Source: Acidobacteriota bacterium
GTDB lineage: Bacteria; Acidobacteriota; Thermoanaerobaculia; UBA5066
Assembly: GCA_029781975.1 (NCBI GenBank)
Contig: JAKOVQ010000007.1
Location: forward strand, 1 to 64,000
DNA: 64,000 nucleotides
Direction of reading: 5' to 3'
In this document: in pieces, positions 59,572 to 64,000 of the stretch
How the letters are laid out: each line of letters starts with the position of its first letter
Position numbering within the stretch: the stretch's first letter is position 1
The notes under the pieces: model-generated
What the model was told of the DNA's origin: nothing
Seen by the model: only the letters and a program-made list of their open reading frames with translations
The model's database searches: none
Position numbers and translations under genes: made by a program

Positions 59572-61530
59572 TCAGGGGAGGCGGCTGCGGAGGGAGTCCG
59601 GGGGGACCGGGAGCCGCGCGGGCGCCCCGGCTTCCTTCCCGTCGAGCTCCCCGGGAGGACGGACCGCGGCGCGGGGAGCCTCCCCCGAGGGAACGTACCG
59701 GAAGAGCCCCCGCCCGATGGTGGCGATGTAGAGGCCCGAGGGGAGCCTCGGGTTCCCCGCCCAGCCGGCCACCGCGAGCCCGCGCTCGGGGAGGGCCAGG
59801 GCGAGGTCCTCCCCCGCGTCCCCGTCCCGGAAGACCAGGGACGAGCGGGCGGCGTCGATGTCGACGCCGAACGGCTCGGGGGTGCCGTACCGCGTGACAC
59901 GCGGCCGCCCGAAGCCGCCGCTCAGCTTCCGGGGCGCGTCGGCCGGGAACGCCTCGAGCCCCCAGTCGCGGCCGTTCCACCAGACGGTCCGCCCCGCGAC
60001 GACCGCGGCCGCGGTCGCGCGGTCCGTCCCCGGGACGCGGCTCCAGAGGACGGCGTCGACCCTCCTCCGGAGCGATCCCATCCGCTCCCACGAGCGGCCG
60101 CCGTCCCGCGAGGCGAAGACGCCCGTCTCGGTCGCGGCGAAGGCCCGGCCGTCCCCTGCCGTGAGGCCGAGGACCCCGTCTCCGAGGACCCGGCTGAACG
60201 GCGCGTCCGGCCCGTCCGAGACGAAGAGCCCGTCCGGCGTCCCGGCGAGGAGCCGCTCGCCCGACGCGAGGAGCGCCCGAACGGTGGAGGGGGGGGTCGA
60301 GGCGAGGCGGAAGGCCTCTCCCGTCCGCGGGTCGAGCCTCCAGAGGCCGCCGCTCCCCCCGTCCGCCGCACGGGCCACGACGACCGTCCCGGAAGCCGTC
60401 TGGGCCACCGCCGAGACGCGCGCCTCGGCGAGCCCCACGTTCGACTCGCGCAGGGTCCTCCCCCCGTCCTCGCTCCTCAGGACCCCGTCCGTCTCGGTCC
60501 CGACGAGGAGGACCGACGGGTCGCGCGGGTCGAAGGTGAGGGTGTTGACGACCAGCTCCTGCGAGAGGCGCCGGAAGCTCTTCCCCCCGTCGGTGCTCTC
60601 GAAGAGGCCGCCGGTCGTCCCGGCGAGGACCCGCTGGGGGTTCGCCGGGTCGTGCCGCACCGCCTGCGTCCGCCGGTCCGTCAGCCCGTCCCGGTACCTC
60701 ACCCAGGTCCCCCCGCCGTCGCGCGAGCGGTAGACCCACCCGCAGGTCGCGGCCCAGATGTCGTCGGGGTCGCTCCCGAGGAAGTCGAGCGCGAAGACCT
60801 GCGTGTCCTCCACCATCCCGACGGCGATCCTCTTCCACGTCCGCCCCAGGTCCGTCGACCGGAACGGGTGGCGGTAGGAGCCGGTGTAGAGCGTGTCGGG
60901 ACGCGCCGGGTGGAAGGCGACGAACGAGATCCCCGCGCCGGGGTCGAGGGGAGGAACCGAGGGGCGCCAGCTGAGGCCGTCGTCCACGGAGATCTCGAGG
61001 CCCCGGTCCCCCCCGACGACGATCGTCCTCCGCCGGTGCCGGACCGCCACCGCCACCACGCGGGCGCCAGCCTCCTCGTCCCAGCGCTTCACGACGCTCC
61101 AGCTCCGCGCGGCGTCGTCCGAGCGGGCCAGGAGGCCGCCGCGGACGATCCCCGTCAGCCCGGCCCAGACCGTCCCGGGGTCCGACGGGTCGGGCGTCAG
61201 CGCCGTCACGGCATAGCCCGGGAACGGGGCGCCCCCGGCGGGCGCGCTCCAGCTCCGGCCCCCGTCGACCGAGCGGTAGACGCCCCCCTGGGCGGTGCCG
61301 ACGTAGAAGGCGCCCGGGACCGCGGGGTCGGCCGCGAGCGACTTCACCTCGGCCCCCGGCAGGGGATAGCGAAGCCACAGCCCGCCTGCGGCCGGAACCC
61401 CGGCGGCGAAGGCGGCCGACGACGCGCCGCCGAGGGCGAGCGCCCCGAGGAGGGGGACCCACGCGCACGCCCCCCTCCGCCTCCCGCGAGGCCGCGCGGC
61501 CCGCCCCGGCGACGAGGCGCCCGAGGTCAG
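59572..61530 (-). CDS. Exported BNR/YCF48-like beta-propeller repeat protein
   Basis: About 652 residues. A basic N-terminus and signal helix (WVPLLGALALGGASSAAFAA) are followed by many Asp-box (S-x-D-x-G-x-x-W) repeats: YRSVDGGRSWSAP, ISVDDGLSWRP, RSTDLGRTWKR, YRSRDGGGTWVRY, FESTDGGKSFRR, LRSEDGGRTLRE and ASRDGGRSWERM. These predict sortilin/BNR-type propellers outside the cytoplasm. No ATG, GTG or TTG lies in frame before the signal peptide within a sensible distance. CTG 61530, which overlaps the fmdB-like stop as CTGA, is the best placed start. Role unknown. Confidence 0.8.
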   Translation of the reverse strand: MTSGASSPGRAARPRGRRRGACAWVPLLGALALGGASSAAFAAGVPAAGGLWLRYPLPGAEVKSLAADPAVPGAFYVGTAQGGVYRSVDGGRSWSAPAGGAPFPGYAVTALTPDPSDPGTVWAGLTGIVRGGLLARSDDAARSWSVVKRWDEEAGARVVAVAVRHRRRTIVVGGDRGLEISVDDGLSWRPSVPPLDPGAGISFVAFHPARPDTLYTGSYRHPFRSTDLGRTWKRIAVGMVEDTQVFALDFLGSDPDDIWAATCGWVYRSRDGGGTWVRYRDGLTDRRTQAVRHDPANPQRVLAGTTGGLFESTDGGKSFRRLSQELVVNTLTFDPRDPSVLLVGTETDGVLRSEDGGRTLRESNVGLAEARVSAVAQTASGTVVVARAADGGSGGLWRLDPRTGEAFRLASTPPSTVRALLASGERLLAGTPDGLFVSDGPDAPFSRVLGDGVLGLTAGDGRAFAATETGVFASRDGGRSWERMGSLRRRVDAVLWSRVPGTDRATAAAVVAGRTVWWNGRDWGLEAFPADAPRKLSGGFGRPRVTRYGTPEPFGVDIDAARSSLVFRDGDAGEDLALALPERGLAVAGWAGNPRLPSGLYIATIGRGLFRYVPSGEAPRAAVRPPGELDGKEAGAPARLPVPPDSLRSRLP

Positions 61531-61841
61531 CCGTCCCCCTTCGGGGTGGGGGAGCTCCCCGTCGCCGCGGAGGAGTCGGCCGCGGGCTTGGCGGGCTCGG
61601 CCTTCTTCGCCTCTCCGGCGCCCGCGTCGCCCCCCTTCGCCTCGCCCCTCCCGCTCGACCCGGAACGGCCGTAGTCGGTCAGGTAGAAGCCGCTCCCCTT
61701 GAACTGGACGGCGGGGGCCGAGAGCAGCTTCTTCAACGCCCCGCCGCACGCTTCGCACCGCTCGGGGAGAGGGTCGGAGAAGGCGAGGATCGTCTCCAGG
61801 GTCCACCCGCAGGACTCGCAACGGAACTCGTACAAGGGCAT
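61527..61841 (-). CDS. FmdB-family zinc-ribbon protein
   Basis: A 104-residue protein whose first 60 residues are a typical FmdB/CxxC_CxxC_SSSS ribbon: MPLYEFRCESCGWTLETILA with C8-x2-C11, PERCEACGGALKKLLSAPAV with the second C-x2-C pair, then FKGSGFYLTDYG. The tail is Ser/Gly/Lys/Ala-rich and disordered. AAAGGAAA precedes the ATG and minus-strand TAAGAC is a likely -10. The family is a putative regulatory or zinc-binding small protein. Confidence 0.9.
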   Translation of the reverse strand: MPLYEFRCESCGWTLETILAFSDPLPERCEACGGALKKLLSAPAVQFKGSGFYLTDYGRSGSSGRGEAKGGDAGAGEAKKAEPAKPAADSSAATGSSPTPKGDG

Positions 61842-62008
61842 CGAGGGTTTCCTTTCCCGTCTTACGCCGCGGCTCCCGGCTCGTTCCGGACCGCGCCGCC
61901 CGCCGTCCGCCCCGGGGCGGGCCGCCGCGACCGCCGGCGCCTTCGCGGACGCTCCTTCGGGCCCGCCGCCCTGCATCCGGCGCCGGGCCCCCGTCAAGTC
62001 TGCCGCAC

Positions 62009-62803
62009 TCAGCTCCCTTCCGAGAAGCCTCCGCCGTCCGTCCTCCACTGGATCTTCCGGATCGCCGACCGGCTCCCCACGTCGCGCCGCCGGATCAGCT
62101 TGAGCGCGTGGAAGGCGTAGAGGAGCCGCGCGTTGTGGGCCGCGTCCCCCGGACCCACCACCACGAGGTCGCGGAACGTCTTCGTCCCGTCGACCGCCTG
62201 GAGGAACCGGGCCTCGCCGACGTCGAGGCCGACGTCCCCCAGGTCGGCCGGGTTGTAGCACGGGTCGAAGACCGTCCACCGGGGACCGAGGACGTTGACG
62301 AGGCGCGCGACGTCGCGCACCTGCTTGACCCCCGCGAGGATCGCCTGTCGGGTCGGGATGCTGAGCTGGACGATCTCGTCGGTCCGGTACTGGCCGACGG
62401 CGAAGGTGACCTCCCCCTCGGGCCACTCGAAGACCGAGTAGACCACGGTGAGGACCTGCTCGGTGACCCACTCGGTCAGCTCCTTCGGCGTCAGGAGCCC
62501 CATCCCGACGAGGACCTCGCCGTGACGGCGCGTCTCGTTCGGCGCCAGGAGGAGCTTGACCGACAGGTCGAGGTCCGCCTTCGAGATCCTCCCTTTCCGC
62601 TCGAGGAAGTTCCCGAGGGAGTCCTCGCGGTCGGTGGAGGAGGCGAAGATCACGTCCCCCTTCCAGATGTAGATCTTCTTGGTGACACCCTGCCTGGACA
62701 CGGAGACCACCCCAGGCACCTTGTAGTGATGGACCGTCTGGAGCACCTCTGCGAAGGGCGTGGTGGCGAGGTCCCCTCGGAACTCGAACCGGGGGTCTGA
62801 CAC
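62009..62803 (-). CDS. DUF4388 (PATAN-like) domain protein
   Basis: A 264-residue protein with an N-terminal DUF4388 domain (FRGDLATTPFAEVLQTVHHY, GVVSVSRQGVTKKIYIWKGD, FASSTDREDSLGNFLERKGR). A winged-helix-like middle follows (GEVLVGMGLLTPKELTEWVT), and the C-terminal part is helical. DUF4388 proteins are common in Acidobacteriota and Myxococcota and link to signalling or gliding systems; a specific role is not known. GTG 62803 is chosen because TAGAAT ends 6 nt before it. It diverges from moeA. Confidence 0.85.
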   Translation of the reverse strand: MSDPRFEFRGDLATTPFAEVLQTVHHYKVPGVVSVSRQGVTKKIYIWKGDVIFASSTDREDSLGNFLERKGRISKADLDLSVKLLLAPNETRRHGEVLVGMGLLTPKELTEWVTEQVLTVVYSVFEWPEGEVTFAVGQYRTDEIVQLSIPTRQAILAGVKQVRDVARLVNVLGPRWTVFDPCYNPADLGDVGLDVGEARFLQAVDGTKTFRDLVVVGPGDAAHNARLLYAFHALKLIRRRDVGSRSAIRKIQWRTDGGGFSEGS

Positions 62804-62809
62804 CCCCCC

Positions 62810-62815
62810 ATTCTA
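62810..62815 (-). promoter_or_regulatory. -10-like hexamer TAGAAT, leaderless arrangement
   Basis: Minus-strand TAGAAT ends 6 nt before GTG 62803, with a run of C between; no Shine-Dalgarno. Confidence 0.5.
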
Positions 62816-62841
62816 TGGGTTGCCCGGCCCGGCGCCCTTGC

Positions 62842-62847
62842 TAGGAT
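62842..62847 (+). promoter_or_regulatory. -10-like hexamer TAGGAT, leaderless arrangement
   Basis: TAGGAT ends 6 nt before the moeA ATG at 62854. TTGCCC at 62820-62825 is a possible -35 with a 16-nt spacer. Confidence 0.5.
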
Positions 62848-62853
62848 CCCGGG

Positions 62854-64000
62854 ATGATCGGATTCGAGGAGGCGCTCGCGGCCGTCGTCCGCTCGGTACG
62901 CCTTCTTTCGGCCGAGCCGGTCCCCCTCGCGGTCGCGGCCGGCAGGACCCTCGCCGAGGAGGTCCGGTCCGACGGCGACGTCCCTCCTTTCGACACGACG
63001 GCCATGGACGGCTGGGCCGTCCGGTCGCCGGACGCCTCGAAGGACGGCTTCGTCCTCCGCGTCGCCGGCAGTGCCGGGGCGGGGACGGCGCCCCCGCCCG
63101 TCGCTGCCGGGACCGCGGTGAAGGTGATGACGGGCGCCCCGATGCCGGAGGGGGCCGACTCCGTCGTCCCGGTCGAGGAGGCCGAGGAGCTCGCCCCGGA
63201 TCGGGTCCGCGCGCTGAAGGCGCCCCGCCCCGGGGCCCACGTGAGGCGGCGCGGCGAGGTGGTGGCGGCCGGGGACCGGGTCCTCCGGGCCGGCCGGCTC
63301 CTCTCCCCGGCGGACGTGGCCGTCGCCGCGGCGTCCGGCCGCGAGAGCCTCCTCGTCGCGCGGCGCGCGCGCGCCGCCGTCCTCGTCACGGGCGACGAGC
63401 TCGTCGCGCCGGGCGTTCGCCCCGGCCCCGCCCAGATCCGCAACACCAACGGCCCGCTCCTCCTCGCAGCGCTCTCGCGGGCGGGGTGCGACGCCGTCGA
63501 CCTGGGGACCGTCTCCGACGAGCCGGCCGCGCTCCGCGCCCGCCTCGCCGGGGCCCTTTCCGACGCCCCCGACCTCCTCCTGACGACGGGCGGCGTCTCG
63601 GCGGGCGACTACGACCTCGTCGGCGAGGCTCTCCTCGCCGCGGGGGCCGAGATCGTCTTCCACAAGGTGGCGATCCGGCCCGCCAAGCCGCTCCTCGTGG
63701 CGCGCGCCGGCGCGACCCTCGTCTTCGGCATTCCGGGGAACGCGGTCTCGGCCGCCGTCGCGTTCGACCTCTTCGTCAGGGCCGCGCTCCGCGCGGCCGC
63801 GGGCGCGGCGCTCCCGCTCCCCGTCCCCGTCCGGCTCGCCGCCCCCGCCCGGAACGGGGGCGGGCGGCTCGCCTTCGTCCCCGCCACGCTCGAGAGGGGG
63901 CCCGACGGCGTCGCCCGGGCCACCCCGATCGCCACGCGCGGGAGCCACGACCTGCTGTCGCACGCGGCCGCCCACGTCCTCCTGGTCGTCCCCCCGGGGA
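62854..64000 (+). CDS. moeA: Molybdopterin molybdenumtransferase MoeA, truncated by window edge
   Basis: 382 codons are visible and the frame is still open at base 64000. It has MoeA domains in order: the N-terminal FEEALAAVVRSVRLL, PPFDTTAMDGWAVRS, GTAVKVMTGAPMPEGADSVV and the MPT-binding domain with VLVTGDELVAPG, QIRNTNGPLLLAAL, LLLTTGGVSAGDYDLV and FHKVAIRPAKPLL. VFGIPGNAVSAAVAFDLFVR and part of the C-terminal domain follow. It inserts molybdate into adenylated molybdopterin. About 20-30 residues of the C-terminus are probably missing. Confidence 0.93.
   Translation, partial: MIGFEEALAAVVRSVRLLSAEPVPLAVAAGRTLAEEVRSDGDVPPFDTTAMDGWAVRSPDASKDGFVLRVAGSAGAGTAPPPVAAGTAVKVMTGAPMPEGADSVVPVEEAEELAPDRVRALKAPRPGAHVRRRGEVVAAGDRVLRAGRLLSPADVAVAAASGRESLLVARRARAAVLVTGDELVAPGVRPGPAQIRNTNGPLLLAALSRAGCDAVDLGTVSDEPAALRARLAGALSDAPDLLLTTGGVSAGDYDLVGEALLAAGAEIVFHKVAIRPAKPLLVARAGATLVFGIPGNAVSAAVAFDLFVRAALRAAAGAALPLPVPVRLAAPARNGGGRLAFVPATLERGPDGVARATPIATRGSHDLLSHAAAHVLLVVPPG

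Overview
The window reads as a very GC-rich Gram-negative chromosome. Lipid A/LPS genes (waaA, lpxK, an LpxL-type acyltransferase, a GT9 heptosyltransferase-like gene) sit beside a Ser/Thr kinase with a beta-propeller tail, a winged-helix/FHA regulator, a DUF4388 protein, an S9 peptidase and a large pilus/secretion set. This mix is typical of Acidobacteriota (perhaps a Thermoanaerobaculia-like lineage); the phylum is an inference, and Myxococcota-like relatives are not excluded. No rRNA, tRNA or CRISPR array was seen.

Region 1 (1-8.8 kb) is accessory and full of wreckage. It holds a 3'-truncated FAD-linked oxidase, two AbiEii-like nucleotidyltransferases, an IS91-type transposase reduced by internal deletions, and pieces of an ABC-F ATPase at 2.4, 7.3 and 8.7 kb. 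A magnesium block (MgtC-like segment, beta-barrel-like protein, MgtA P-type ATPase) lies between an ABC-F H-loop piece and an ABC-F C-terminal piece in correct order and strand, as if the block had split that gene. An RHH-GNAT toxin-antitoxin pair with a clear promoter and operator follows.

Region 2 (8.8-20.3 kb) has a TonB-dependent receptor and a secreted partner, a DUF2059/pseudopilin-like fusion, a divergent winged-helix-FHA regulator and kinase-propeller pair, a MocR regulator next to its aminotransferase paralogue, and a NudJ-like Nudix hydrolase. Region 3 (20.3-23 kb) holds two antitoxin-like genes (MNT, HicB), each followed by a stub of its toxin, then ettA. Region 4 (23-30.3 kb) has a PAP2-like membrane phosphatase, a thiamine-diphosphate enzyme, a secreted alpha/beta hydrolase, a DUF2911 protein and an S9 peptidase.

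Region 5 (30.4-45.7 kb) is one long minus-strand run headed by an ECF sigma factor and its zinc-binding anti-sigma factor. It continues through a secretin-N-domain protein, GspF, GspE, PilM, PilN, PilO, a PilP-like protein, a secretin with a C-terminal cohesin-like domain, three pseudopilins, an M16 peptidase, dut, a metallo-beta-lactamase-fold protein, purS and purQ. It looks like a type II secretion machine with PilMNOP-type inner-membrane parts. Region 6 (45.7-51.6 kb) is lipid A/LPS assembly plus an HNH endonuclease and a DUF3108 protein. Region 7 (51.6-59.5 kb) is a type IV pilus motor and control operon: pilB, pilT, pilC, pilS, pilR, DUF192. Region 8 has a BNR-repeat protein, FmdB, DUF4388 and a moeA cut by the window edge.

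A theme across the window is an AT-rich -10-like hexamer ending 6-9 nt before the start codon, with no Shine-Dalgarno, at about a dozen genes on both strands. This suggests that leaderless transcripts are common here.
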